Assembly: GCA_030674155.1 (NCBI GenBank)
Contig: CM060344.1
Location: 25,244,884 to 25,272,383 of the forward strand
Length of the DNA stretch: 27,500 nt
DNA from: Stramonita haemastoma
Taxonomy: Eukaryota; Mollusca; Gastropoda; Neogastropoda; Muricidae
Reading direction: 5' to 3'
The translations under genes were made by a program, and so were the position numbers. Positions 11,341 to 21,013 of the stretch are shown here, piece after piece. Position 1 is the first letter of the stretch, and each line of letters opens with the position of its first letter. Below the pieces are notes generated by a model that worked only from the letters and a program-made list of their open reading frames with translations, searched no databases and was not told the origin of the DNA.

Positions 11341-11875
11341 GCAATAGAATTTTTGTTTTGTTGAAATCCATATAAATAATTTCCTTGTTTTGTTGAAATT
11401 TGTCCAGCAAGTTTGTGTGTCTTGTTAAAATTCATCCTCCAAAATTCTGTGGTGTTAAAGTCTGTCCAAATTACTGTTTTGCTAAAATCAATCTCAATGA
11501 TTTCTAAAAAAATTTCTATGTCTTGATAGATCCCAACCAAAAAATTTCTGTGTCATGTTGAAATCTGTCCTGTAAAGAATTTCTGTGTCCTGTGTCTTTT
11601 TGAAACCTATGCAAAGAATTTCTGTCTTGCTGAAATTTGTCCAAAAATTTCTTGCCTTTTCGAAATCTGTGCAAAAAAATTCTGTCTTATTGAAATTAGT
11701 GCAAAGAATTTTGTCTTTTTGAATCTGTGCACACAATTTCTGTGTCTTTCTGAAATTCGTCCAAAGAACTCTTTGTCTTGTTAAAGTTTATGTGATGAAT
11801 GTCTTTTGTTGAAACTTGCTGCCCCCCCCCCCCCCCCACAAGTCTGTTTTGTTGAAATTCATCCAATATATCTGA
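11341..11875. repeat. Degenerate minisatellite, about 16 units of 28-43 bp
   Basis: A motif like GTCTTGTTGAAATTTGTCCA plus AAGAATTTCTGT recurs about every 28-43 bases; I counted 16 TTGAAAT or TTAAAAT cores. One unit is broken by a C16 run (11822-11837). Minus-strand frames read repeated (T/N)FxKT peptides because units drift around multiples of three; no splice or start context supports coding. Confidence 0.8.
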
Positions 11876-12168
11876 AGTGTTCAAAAGAAATTAGAACGAC
11901 AAGCTATGTTATTTCCTTTTTTTTTTTAAAAAGCAAAAATTTGAAAATCATAAAAGGATGTTAGATTTAAATTGGTTGGAAAGCTTATTGAAATGAAAAA
12001 AAAGAAGTCTGCATTCAAATTATCCTAAAGAAGAAAATAAACAAAAAGCAAAATATTAGGGAGTAAAATTTATTTTAAAAAACCAACAACCTTAGAAAGG
12101 AAAATATAACATTACAGAAACAACTTAACGTTAGTATCACATATGTTCATACGTACTTCCATTTTTAA

Positions 12169-12212
12169 CACACACACACACACACACACGCACACACATA
12201 CACACACACACA

Positions 12213-12272
<60 letters not shown>
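12169..12272. repeat. (CA)n microsatellite
   Basis: Mostly CA with CG and TA variants, just right of A-rich unannotated DNA (11880-12168). Peptide frames across it are artefacts. Confidence 0.95.
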
Positions 12273-12274
<2 letters not shown>

Positions 12275-12493
12275 CATATATGCTGAAAAAGAAAAACAGA
12301 AACCAAAGAAAACCACAAACAGCAGCAATGCCTGGCTCCCGCACCACCAACAACAAACTTCCCATTAGCGCCCACAAAGCCAGAGACCCAAGTTAGACCA
12401 CACACGCACACACAGACACACTAATGCGTGTTACAATGCTAAAGCCTCACACACACACACTAGCCCTCCTACTACCCAACTGTGAGTATTTAC

Positions 12494-12508
12494 CTGGCCT
12501 TGGTTCGG
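12494..12508 (-). CDS. Candidate 15-bp microexon (PNQGQ)
   Basis: On the minus strand TTTGTGCTTTCAG|CCGAACCAAGGCCAG|GTAAATACT reads as acceptor, 15 bases, donor. It would add PNQGQ in phase 0 after exon L. It is supported only by splice signals and phase, not by family similarity, and chance occurrence is possible in this much intron. Confidence 0.3.
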
Positions 12509-12784
12509 CTGAAAGCACAAAATCAACAATTCACTATCTAAAAATCTTTTTTTTTTTTTTAATCCACTACTCCATTTCTCTACGGGAAAGTCTGTTTAGT
12601 CTACTAAGATTAAATTAACAACTAACCCCAATTCTGCCCCTTCTAAACCAGTATGAACCTGGGAGTGGACTAAATTGTCACCCTCCCAAAAGTTTTGTTC
12701 CTCTATAAATGTCATTCATTCTGACAGATTCTTTGGTCCTGTCTTTTGTCCTGACCCAGGCCCAAAGCTGTGCATTGTATGTCA

Positions 12785-13318
12785 GTTACTGATGTCAGCA
12801 CAGTGCCAAGGTCTACATTAACATGGTGTTATGCCTTGACAATGTTGTGCTGAGATTGTCTTCATTTGTGACAGGCTCTTAGCATAACAACCTGCATCTT
12901 CCTTTCAAGGAGAAAGACATCCTCTGAAGCTAGAGCATGGCTGCCTATATGGCGAGGTATCTGAACACTCGTACACACACACAAATCTTATCCAAAGTAT
13001 ACTTGTGGCCTCACGGTCATTCTTATGTGTGATGAGTGAGACAAGGGTGCATGGTCTGGGTGACTCCCAGGCTGTTAACGCTGAGGAACGCCCAACAACG
13101 AAAACCCACACCCTTAGGAACGCTTAAACAGCATTGAAAAATCTGCACACCACCTGTATACAGGGATCTGAGAACCCTTTTGCCTTTCAAGTCACCAAGC
13201 TCTGTCAGGATTTGATCTGACAAGATGACAAACCATTTGCCTGTAGTAGGATAAAACCAAAAAAAAAAAAAGAAGTGTTTGTAGCTGTCTACTGATTTAA
13301 CCATTGAGCCACTGTGTA
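12785..13318 (-). mobile_element. tRNA-derived SINE, family R4 copy 2 (minus strand)
   Basis: The minus-strand head has A box TGGCTCAATGGTTAAATCAG (13311-13292) and a weak B box AGATCAAATCC (13218-13208), separated by an oligo-T insertion (13258-13271 on the plus strand is A). The body continues left and matches 7265-7745. The B box has lost GGTTCG, so it is probably inactive. From 12520 to 12784 and from 13320 to 13990 nothing else was identified. Confidence 0.7.
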
Positions 13319-14038
13319 GGGGGGTCAGGTCTATACAGAATCAGTTAAACATTAAAATGATGCATATCACAAATGTTCAACTACTTGCTCAGGCAATTCC
13401 AGATAAAGAACAGTTGATAGATAAATCGTATCATGCTTGATGACGCCTGTTCTAAGTGGTCGGCATGAGGGCTAAAACTGGCCACTTTCTTTGTTCAGTC
13501 TTCAAACCCAAAAACATTATATCTGTTTATTTCAGCACCCTTTACCATGAAACTGCCTGTATAGATGTATACCATGTGACATCCTTTCATACGAACAGAC
13601 ATCTACACCATATAGCAATGTAAGAAAGCAAAAAATGGGAATCTTGGTTCCAAAGAATATCTTTCAAGTATCTCACTGCTATTGGTGAAAGATATTTATG
13701 AAAATGACAAAACGACATGTATACAAAAAATGCACATGATGTTCTGAAACTGTTCTTCCTGTCTGTCTGAACAGTGCCAAAGAAATTTCTGAATAGTCCA
13801 TTCCTTTCTCAAAATTCCACCATTTTCTGAATATCGTATCAGTTCTCTGAATATTCCTGTAAGCTTCTGGATGTTCCACTACTTTCTGAGAACTTTCCGG
13901 CATAATCTACATTTCACATCAATGTGAACTCTACTGTTTCTTACTACATTTCACAACGATCCAGCCACCTGACTGATCTGTGCGTTTGTCTACCTGGCAT
14001 TCTAACACCTGATCTAGCAGGTGTGTGTGTTTGCTTAC

Positions 14039-14122
14039 CTGGTTGATGCAGGTCAGGCTGGTGGCTTTACGCAGACTGTTGGGCCGACCAGCAGACGACA
14101 TCTGTTCCCGCACTTTCACGTT
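14039..14122 (-). CDS. KIF13: KIF13-like exon L (28 codons, phase 0/0)
   Basis: Acceptor TTTGTGCAG|AACGTG and donor AACCAG|GTAAGC. The product NVKVREQMSSAGRPNSLRK plus ATSLTCINQ corresponds to the family's VKEAL...RRSLSTPNV segment, where basic-Ser-Leu-Ser/Thr is a typical basophilic kinase or 14-3-3 type site. Similarity is weaker than for earlier exons but order and phase fit. A second donor, CCAG|GTAGAC after 13994, would extend the exon in frame by 15 codons. This is the last exon recognisable by family. Confidence 0.78.
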
Positions 14123-15004
14123 CTGCACAAAATAGTTATCATCAACAGCATAAGACTTTGATTTTTTTTTTCATCATCAACTTTTTATATTTTTCTGACT
14201 TAACAATTTTTTTATATCCAGAATATAAGACTTCAACTCTTGCTCCACACTATGTCCTTCCTAACAGGACACAATAAGTAACCATCCTTACGATAATAAG
14301 TATATCAGTACTAAACAAAGTACATTTCTTTGAATTTGTGTACTAAGACAGTGCAGGTGTTTATCCCCCCCCCACCAAAAAAAAAAAAATTCTTGTTACA
14401 TACAACTGATAGCATTACAGTTATAGTCAACAACACAGGTTTATTTTCCAGCCTTGCTGTGAGCAATTAGCAATATGACATTTAAAAAAACAACCCTGTG
14501 TGATATCAGTTTTACCACTTGGCAGGGTATCATCATGAACACACTTTGAATTCAGAACAATCAGTCAGTCACTAAAACCTTCACTCACGCCTCCACTTTC
14601 ACTCCCATTGTTCACAAAAATAAACTGCTTGGTTCAGATTTGACAAAATTTCAAACTACAAACAGAAAAAAAGGTGGCATTTTTGAACTAGAGAGAGCTG
14701 CTCAAGATGACATCTTCAGACTGCAAACAGGACACTCCAATCCCATCTCCACTGCCTGAAAATATCTCACACTGACCAGCGTCCCTGTGGCACAGGCCCA
14801 TAACCCCCATCTCATATCCCGCAGTCCTGCCCTGCCTTCAACACTCTGAGACAGCAGACGTGACCCAGCCCTGTAGAGCTCCACGAAAAACTGTGGGGAC
14901 TAGCGGAGTCACTACGACAGATTGCAGACTTTTGCCTTCCAGACAGGATTAAGAATGTAGCATGGTCAGGGGATGCAGAAGAAGGAGAGGAAAAAAGCAC
15001 ACAC

Positions 15005-15155
15005 CTGTTTGAGGCGATCCAGGATGAAGATGCTCTCCACCGCGGAGATGCCATGGATGTATTTCTCGATGTAGGTCTCCCCGTCCTCTTGTGGCCTCGT
15101 TGTGGGAGGCAGCAATCTGAGCCAGCGTCTCCAGGTCCTCCAACTCCTCAGAGCT
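15005..15155 (-). CDS. KIF13: KIF13-like exon K, carrying a one-base insertion
   Basis: Acceptor TTTTCAG|AGCTCT and donor AAACAG|GTGTGT. It starts SSEELEDLETLAQIAASHNE, matching the family's TEExEDxETLAxxAA block, then loses frame at 15086-15092 (minus GCCACAAGAGG). Dropping one A restores ATEDGETYIEKYIHG and ISAVESIFILDRLKQ, the family's DGETYIEKYxxG plus the following helix. The exon is 151 bp; 150 would be exactly 50 codons and keep phase 0/0, which supports an extra base as the cause. The donor (GTGTGT) is weak. Confidence 0.87.
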
Positions 15156-15227
15156 CTGAAAAATAAAACCCACCAACTAAACCAATGTAAAAAATTTTCT
15201 TGATCAGTTGAAAATTTTCAAGGGGGG

Positions 15228-15435
15228 GCTCAGTGGGTAGAACTTCGTGATGCTTGACCCTAGCATCACAGGTTCAAATCTCCATCCCAGCCTTCAGGTT
15301 GGAAGAGACTTGCTCTTCAGATCTTGGATTTGCACAGACTTCCACCTCCATTGTTGTCCTTCAGATAATAATAATAATAATACATGGAATTTATATAGCG
15401 CTATATCTTGTAAAAACAAATCAAAGCGCTTGCAC
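15228..15435 (+). mobile_element. tRNA-derived SINE with AGCGCT palindromic body
   Basis: A box-like GGCTCAGTGGGTAGAAC (15229-15245) and B box GGTTCAAATCTC (15271-15282), then (ATA)n and the perfect 14-bp palindrome ATATAGCGCTATAT (15393-15406) with AAAGCGCTTG at about 15423. I recall TATAGCGC...AAAGCGCTT bodies as common in marine invertebrate repeats. It begins about 73 bp upstream of the exon K acceptor, in antisense to the gene. Confidence 0.75.
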
Positions 15436-15484
15436 TCAACCCTCACAACAAACAAGCAACCAATGACAATAAATAGTTCTAGCA

Positions 15485-15552
15485 AATTCAAAAGCACACT
15501 CACACGTGCGCGCACGCACACACACACGCACGCACACACACACACACACACC
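15485..15552. repeat. (CA)n / (CG)-containing microsatellite
   Basis: CACACGTGCGCGCACG followed by CACACA units. The remaining intron to 16035 holds a C11 run (15787-15797) and GA-rich pieces, with no further element recognised. Confidence 0.9.
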
Positions 15553-16035
15553 TTATAGAGGTTATACATTTTGGCAGGGTGAAGGGAATTTCAAATGTTG
15601 AAGGCAGGGACAAATAGGAGATGAAAACAGAAGGCAAAAATCTTAGGTTTGAAACAAGTGTGCCTTGAGGTTGGATTTAAAAGTATCACATGTAGGCTTT
15701 TGCCGAAGGGAGAGAGGGAGGTTTTTCACGGGGGTTCTTTGAACAGACAATCTTGCATGCACATTCTATCCTATCCCTCCTTTTGACCCCCCCCCCCAAA
15801 AAAAACAAAAAACACCCCCAAAACAACTACCTATCAGGAAGAGGACAGACAACATCTCAGACTGGACAGGCCTACGGCTGAGTGAAGGAAGCACTGCAAG
15901 AGAGGTGGAAGACAGAGAAAGATGGAGAGAGAGAGAGGGCTGGTTGTGGAAATCATCCACGGGGCTCCTACGGTCAAGAAGACTATAACAAACATAACGT
16001 TATGTAATGTCATAAATAAGAAAATAGAAACACAT

Positions 16036-16262
16036 GTATGCAGCGGTTATATTTAGCGCACGTGAAAGAACCCACAGCAACAAGGGGGTTGACCCTGGCA
16101 AAATTCTGTAGAAAAAAAGGCATTCTGATAGGGAAACAAATACAGTTGCAGACAGGAAAAAGAAAAAAAAAAAGGGTAGGAGCTGCACTTGTGACGACGC
16201 GCTCTCCCCGGGGAGAGCAGCCCGAATTTCACGCAGAGAAATCTGCTGTGACATAAAGTGGT
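16036..16262 (+). mobile_element. SINE 3' domain (conserved mollusc type)
   Basis: It contains AGCGCACGTGAAAGAACCCA, then GACCCTGGCAAAATTCTGTA, CGACGCGCTCTCCCCGGGGA, GAGCAGCCCGAATTTCACGC and AGAGAAATCTGCTGTGA. I recall this block as a deeply shared SINE domain in snail sequence, perhaps the Nin-DC type, but the name is from memory and unverified. No A or B box was seen at its left end, so it looks 5'-truncated. It lies in the J-K intron, antisense to the gene. Confidence 0.7.
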
Positions 16263-16456
16263 ATAAAATACAAAATAGTTAAACATAATCCCTGAAGACT
16301 AAATGTGGCAACCTAAACACAGCAAAAATAATCACAAAATGAAAAAAAAAAATCTCACCAATGGTAAACCCTAGTTCTTTCTAAGGAGCAAAAGAAATAT
16401 ATTTTCAAAAAAGAAAATTATTAGCAAAGGTTTTCGGGGCTTTTTTTTGGTTGTTC

Positions 16457-16553
16457 TTTGGCTAGAGCTCTAAGGTTCATTATTTAATGACAATAGTTTG
16501 TGTATGCAACCATTTTTGTCTAACATGAAGGTAGCCGCATTCCAACTTCGGGG
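16457..16553 (+). repeat. Old interspersed repeat, family R1 copy 2
   Basis: Partner of 84-190, in the same orientation, with the shared core GTAGCCGCATTCCA. It lies in the J-K intron about 190 bp before the exon J donor. Confidence 0.6.
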
Positions 16554-16746
16554 ACGCAGGGTTACAATAAACACAGGATTCTCTGCTATATGATTTTTAA
16601 AAAAGCTGGACAAGAAATGTTGGGAAAAGATCCTAAATACTGAAGAAAAAAACCCCAGCTGGTTCTCTTAACTGATAAGACTGACCATATGATCTGTAAT
16701 GTATGTGATGCCTGACTATGATACTGTGGTGGACGACAAAACTTAC

Positions 16747-16800
16747 CTTGGGCAGATTGGAGATGACCTCGTAAATGATCCCACTGCTCGTCAGCACCTC
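16747..16800 (-). CDS. KIF13: KIF13-like exon J (18 codons, phase 0/0)
   Basis: Acceptor GTGGCAG|GAGGTG and donor CCCAAG|GTAAGT (near-consensus). The product EVLTSSGIIYEVISNLPK matches the family's SCGVTYEIVSNIPK. Joined after exon I it gives RIIGT-EVLTSSG. It is short but both splice sites and phase agree. Confidence 0.9.
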
Positions 16801-17053
16801 CTGCCACACAAACCAACATTAAATCACAACTAAATAATCATATAAACATGTAATAGATGAATTTATATAATATATAAAAGGTCATATCTCACACACACAC
16901 ACCACAATGCACCACCTAACCCCCCCCCCCCCCCTTTCCTCTCCCCCCATGAAAAAAACAATCAAATCAAACCTCCTTCTCCCAAAAAAACAAATAAATA
17001 AAAATCCAAATGTAACCCCCCCAAAAACTAACCAAATAGTAAGTATAGGTAAA

Positions 17054-17335
17054 GGTGTTCCTATAACTTATGCAGTCGTTGACGAGTGAGGCATCAGAGA
17101 CCTCAGCTTCTCCAGAGGCCAGCATATTGAGGGCAGGGCCCATCTCCTCTCCCTCTCTGCTTTACCTTCCACGATTCCAAAAGAGGGTAGGAAGCCATTG
17201 ACAGCTGGGGGCACTATACTGAAGCCGAGGTACTCGTCCGCAAGACAACCACGCTCAATGCAGCACAACCTTACCTCAGGGGGGAGAGAGCGAGTGCTCT
17301 GACCACACTGAGCTACCCCATCCCTAACCACACAG
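17054..17335 (-). mobile_element. tRNA-derived SINE, family R5 copy 1 (minus strand)
   Basis: The minus strand shows A box TAGCTCAGTGTGGTCAGAGC (17315-17296). The distal body (17054-17230) matches 26384-26560: AAGGTGTTCC-ATAAC-TATGC, AGAGACCTCAGCTTCTCCAG and AGCATATTGAG. The B box is degenerate. It is in the sense orientation within the I-J intron. Confidence 0.7.
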
Positions 17336-17384
17336 CACTACTACAGACCTAGAAAACATGCAATGCACGTCTGAAGCTGACGAC

Positions 17385-17941
17385 TAGTTAGTTAGTTCTT
17401 CAGTTTAACGCCCTTCCACTAAATAGTGATATCAGACGGGAAAGTGTATATGAGTGAGTGAGTGTTTGTATGGAGGGGAGGGGGGAGGGGAGGGGGCTGG
17501 GTGGGTTTGGATGGCACATAGCTCATTATCTGCATTAAACTATACGAACCAAAAATTAAAACCATAGAACAAGAATAACGAAAAGAAAGAAGTAACAGTT
17601 TAAAACACTAACTTTGCAATTCATATAACTAGTAAAAATCATTGTACTATTATAACTAGTAAACAATCATTATACTATAAGAACCTGATAATAGGACTAT
17701 GACTTAATGACAATACAATTTCTTTCATTAGCGAAATGTCTTTTAGAATTTGCTCTAAGCAAACGTATAAATTTGAAAACGGGTTAAAAGTTTTTTTTCA
17801 AATCACCGCATTCTAAAAGAATGTGACCTATGGTAATATTTTCGCCACAGATACATGTTGCGTTTTTTGACAATTTCGATCTAAAAAGCATGGAGCTTGA
17901 ACCTGTAGATAAAGAGCTACAACATTTCTATATTCGTGAGA
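17385..17941 (-). mobile_element. LINE 3' fragment (5'-truncated non-LTR retrotransposon)
   Basis: Minus-strand translation from about 17900 gives SSSMLFRSKLSKNATCICGE then NITIGHILLECGDLKK, the C-terminal CxC...HxxxxC zinc-like motif typical of non-LTR retrotransposon ORF2 ends. A frame loss follows at a poly-T/A run (17790s). The 3' region ends near 17385 in GTTAAACTGAAGAACTAACT, with a short (AACT)n tail instead of poly(A). Only the end is present. It is in the sense orientation in the I-J intron and starts about 10-15 bp past the exon I donor. Confidence 0.8.
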
Positions 17942-17950
17942 GGCGCTCAC

Positions 17951-18175
17951 CGTGCCGATGATGCGGTTCTTGAGGAGGCTGGTGAAGGAGCTCAGCCCCT
18001 GCTTCTTGTAGATGTTGATGGCCAGACGCTTCCGCAGCACCAGCTCCATGTGGGCGGGGTACTTCAGCCGCACCACCACCTTCACCACCAGGTAGATGCG
18101 CTCGTCCGCCGTCGTCACCCGGTTCAGGCTCGACTCCTCGTGCAGCGACGAATCCCAGGAGGCCACCGCACACAC
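17951..18175 (-). CDS. KIF13: KIF13-like exon I (75 codons, phase 0/0)
   Basis: Acceptor TTGCTTCAG|GTGTGT and donor GGCACG|GTGAGC. The 225-bp frame is open: VCAVASWDSSLHEESSLNRV, TTADERIYLVVKVVVRL, then MELVLRKRLAINIYKKQG and a basic end FTSLLKNRIIGT. This equals the vertebrate ASWDSSxH...LNRVT...ERIYLIVK...MELVLRKRIAxNIYxKQ block. It is GC- and CpG-rich against its introns. Its acceptor sequence is echoed in a six-unit intronic repeat (18186-18650), and its donor is about 10-15 bp from a LINE fragment. Confidence 0.93.
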
Positions 18176-18185
18176 CTGAAGCAAC

Positions 18186-18650
18186 AACACAGGTGAGAAT
18201 TAAATGTTGATGATGGGGATGATGGTGACAGTGCAGTACTAATAATGCACACCTGTGGGGGGAAAGACACAGGTGAAAATTAAATGATGATGATGATGGT
18301 GATGAAGGTGACAGTGCAGTACTAATAATGCACACCTGTGGGGGAAAGACACAGGTGAAAATTAAATGATGATGATGATGGTGATGAAGGTGACAGTGCA
18401 GTACTAATAATGCACACCTGTGGGGGGAAAGACACAGGTGAAAATTAAATGATGATGATGATGGGAATGAAGGTGACAGTGCAGTACTGATAATGCACAC
18501 CTGTGGGGGAAAGACACAGGTGAAAATTAAATGATGATGATGATGGGAATGAAGGTGACAGTGCAGTACTAATAATGCACACCTGTGGGGGAAGACACAG
18601 GTGAAAATTAAACGATGTTGATGATGGTAATGAAGGTGACAGCATCGTAC
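18186..18650. repeat. Six-unit, about 82-bp intronic tandem repeat next to exon I
   Basis: Units start at ACAGGTGA-AATTAAA (about 18190, 18269, 18351, 18434, 18517, 18597) and contain (GAT)n, GTGACAGTGCAGTACTAATA and ATGCACACCTGTGGGGG. On the transcript strand each full unit has a C/T tract then CACAG|GTGTGC, much like the exon I acceptor CTTCAG|GTGTGT. It lies 11 bp from that acceptor. Confidence 0.9.
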
Positions 18651-18852
18651 TAACAACTGTGATGAGTATGCTAATGTTTGCCCTCATACGTTTTCGAGTT
18701 CATTTACAAAAACAACGAATACAATAATAACAATTTAATCATGATGAATATAGTAATCATCGAGACAAAATTACTGTATATAGGGATTTTTACAGTGTCA
18801 GAGGTCATGATGTGGATATGGCCTGGCTCCTACAGTGTCAGAGGTCATGGTG

Positions 18853-18883
18853 CCCCCCCCACCCCCCCCCCCCCCCCCCCCCC
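18853..18883. repeat. C8-A-C22 homopolymer (poly-G in the transcript)
   Basis: C8, one A, then C22 on the plus strand. The minus-strand gene transcript therefore carries a G22 run in intron H-I. G-quadruplex formation is plausible by composition. Confidence 0.9.
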
Positions 18884-19009
18884 TTTCAAGTCAGAAGTTG
18901 CAGACTGAAATACTTGCTAGAAAGGAGCAGGGAAGAGGAGGGGGGGGGAGGAGAGGGAGGAAAAGGGTAAAGGTGTCTCTCTGAAGACCTGCTATCCAGA
19001 GCTCTCTCC

Positions 19010-19182
19010 CTTTAAAAATTCTTTCATCAGTGCTGACTCCACTCTCCCCAAAAGTCTTTCGGACGAGACTGTAAACCGAGGCCCCGTGTGCGAACGCACG
19101 CAGAACATCTTGCGCACAAGTTAAATACTGTTTCGCTTTTCGTAAGAGTAGGCCATCATGTGCCGGTGGAACAGATGACAAT
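19010..19182 (+). mobile_element. SINE body fragment, family R3 copy 2
   Basis: Matches the minus strand of about 370-250: GTCTTTCGGACGAGACTGTA, CGTGTGCGAACGCACGCAGA, CATCTTGCGCACAAGTTAAA and AGAGTAGGCCAT. The tRNA-like head was not found on its left. It lies in the H-I intron, antisense to the gene. Confidence 0.7.
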
Positions 19183-19340
19183 ATTTACACGGCTGCATAC
19201 ACACGGGGACTGGATGATAAAAAGCACACGAGTGCTTATCCCATTATCCTCGTATAAAGAATAAAATATAAATGAAAAAAAAACACAAAAAACACCACCA
19301 CACAAATCCTACACAAGACAAGCAGAAGACAAAACGCTAC

Positions 19341-19471
19341 CTTGTCGGCCTCGTCAAAGTGTTTGGTGATGGGCAGGGTGACGAACTTGCTGTTCTGCTC
19401 TTTGGGCACGATGGAGTGAACCCCAGCTGCCTGAGAGCCCTCTTTGGCATTGGGCGTGCTCATGTCGTCCG
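19341..19471 (-). CDS. KIF13: KIF13-like exon H (131 bp, phase 1 in, 0 out)
   Basis: Acceptor CCGACAG|CGGAC and donor GACAAG|GTAGCG. It begins (A)DDMSTPNAKEGSQAAGVHS and continues IVPKEQNSKFVTLPITKH, matching the family's ADDLS...GVNSILPKEH...LPIIKH segment. The donor lacks the usual A/G pattern at +4/+5 (GTAGCG) and is the weakest of the twelve after exon K. There is no frame problem. Confidence 0.9.
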
Positions 19472-20021
19472 CTGTCGGGGTGCAATGATAACATACAGTG
19501 AAGAATAATAATGACGATGATGACAAAATGATAATACCGACAACAAATAATACATCATGGTACTGGTTTAGGTGATGGTGAGGGTAATATAAATAATGAT
19601 GATGATGATGATGATAACAGCCATAGCACCACTGCCAATGCCACTTCCAGCAGTGACGATGATAATCTGATAATAGAAAGGATCAAGATAATGGTGATCT
19701 TGGAGACAACAATGACATGGGCAGAAAAAAGGAAAAAATTGAAGATATTATGATAACACAATAAAACCAATCAAAATTACAAAAACCAATTAAAAAAAAA
19801 AAAATCACGATCAGCCACATAAACCATTCCAGCTGTATCAAAACACAGACCCAAGTTAAAATGACATGTTCATTTTCTGAATTTTTACAAGGATTTACGA
19901 AAATCACATTTTCTCCAGAGTGAAAACCCATTAACATTTCCGACATTAATGTAACTAAATAAACTCTTAACAAGCACCAAGTTTTCTGATTTATCAAATT
20001 TAAACATGAGTGCGTGTAGTT

Positions 20022-20022
<1 letters not shown>

Positions 20023-20081
<59 letters not shown>

Positions 20082-20152
20082 GTGTGTGTGTGTGTGTGTG
20101 TTTTGTGTGTGTGTGTAAGTGTTTGCGCGTGTGCATGCATGCATGCGTGTGT
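20023..20152. repeat. (GT)n microsatellite
   Basis: About 130 bp of GT with AAGT and TTTT breaks and a GCATGCATGCATGCGTG end. It is in the G-H intron. Open frames through it on both strands are artefacts. Confidence 0.95.
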
Positions 20153-20295
20153 GTGCACACGCACGCATGTGTGTATATATGTATGAGTATATCTGAGCAT
20201 CTGCATACACTACAGCATTTTAAACACAAGTGAACAAAAACGCAATGAACAAAATTCCTCCCACACCCTCCCTAGTGACAGTGATCACTACATAC

Positions 20296-20351
20296 CGTTC
20301 AGGTCCAGAAACAGTACAGGCGAGTGCTCCTCCACGTTCGGGGGTGGGGTC
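20296..20351 (-). CDS. KIF13: KIF13-like exon G (56 bp, 18 codons plus split ends)
   Basis: Acceptor TTTGCCAG|GACC and donor AACG|GTATGT. Its first G completes the Trp codon from exon F and its last G starts an Ala codon finished by exon H. The product is TPPPNVEEHSPVLFLDLN, corresponding to the family's IPPP...PVLFLDLN link. The split-codon agreement on both sides is strong support for such a short exon. A three-copy repeat of about 80 bp lies upstream in the intron. Confidence 0.9.
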
Positions 20352-20375
20352 CTGGCAAACAAACACATCCCACAA

Positions 20376-20640
20376 TCATCATCTGTTCATGTAGGTCTAG
20401 TTTACATTACATTACAGCCACTACAGGGTACACTTGGAAAGTTCTCTCTGTTGTTCAACAACAATCAGCTGTTCATGCATGTCTGTTTTACATTACAGCC
20501 ACTACAGAGTACACTTAGAAAGATCTCTCTTCCATTCAATAATAATCATCTGTTCATGTCTGTTTTACATTACAGCAACTACAGGGTAAACTTGGAAAGA
20601 TCTATCTTTTGGAAAGATCTCTCTTTCATACAACAACAGT
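20376..20640. repeat. Three-copy, about 80-bp tandem repeat in the F-G intron
   Basis: Units begin at about 20376, 20460 and 20541 with ATC-CTGTTCATG, then TTTACATTACAGCCACTACA, GGGTACACTTGGAAAG and TCTCTCTT plus a CAACAA end. The third unit has an internal duplication of TTGGAAAGATCT-TCT. Confidence 0.85.
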
Positions 20641-20812
20641 GTCCACATCCTAACAGTACCCGATTCAAAGGTAATTAAAAAAAAAAAAAATATTGATCTG
20701 ACAAAGATGGTCATAAAATCATCCAAACCTCAACAAGATTCTTGCTAAAACTGCAACAAAGTTTGGTTATGGGAGAAATGTATCAAAGATTACCCTCCTC
20801 CCCCCCACCCCC

Positions 20813-20920
20813 CACTCACACACAAACACACACACACTCACAAACACACACTCACACACACAAACTTACACACACACACAAACTTACACACACACTCTGA
20901 CACACACACACACACACTCT

Positions 20921-20982
<62 letters not shown>
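20813..20982. repeat. (CA)n microsatellite with CTCACA and CTTACA variants
   Basis: About 170 bp, ending about 30 bp before the exon F donor, preceded by short C runs (20800-20811). Confidence 0.95.
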
Positions 20983-20984
<2 letters not shown>

Positions 20985-21013
20985 CAATCATACACCGCCC
21001 CGATCCCCCTCAC

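Noticed and set aside
15831..15871. 41-bp exon between KIF13 exons J and K
   Set aside because: An acceptor- and donor-like pair encloses it, but the family protein is contiguous from SNLPK to SSEELED, and 41 bp would break the phase.
17928..18656. 242-codon minus-strand frame with repeated FNFHLCLSP
   Set aside because: It reads the intronic 82-bp repeat and then exon I in a wrong frame; the family match is in another frame.
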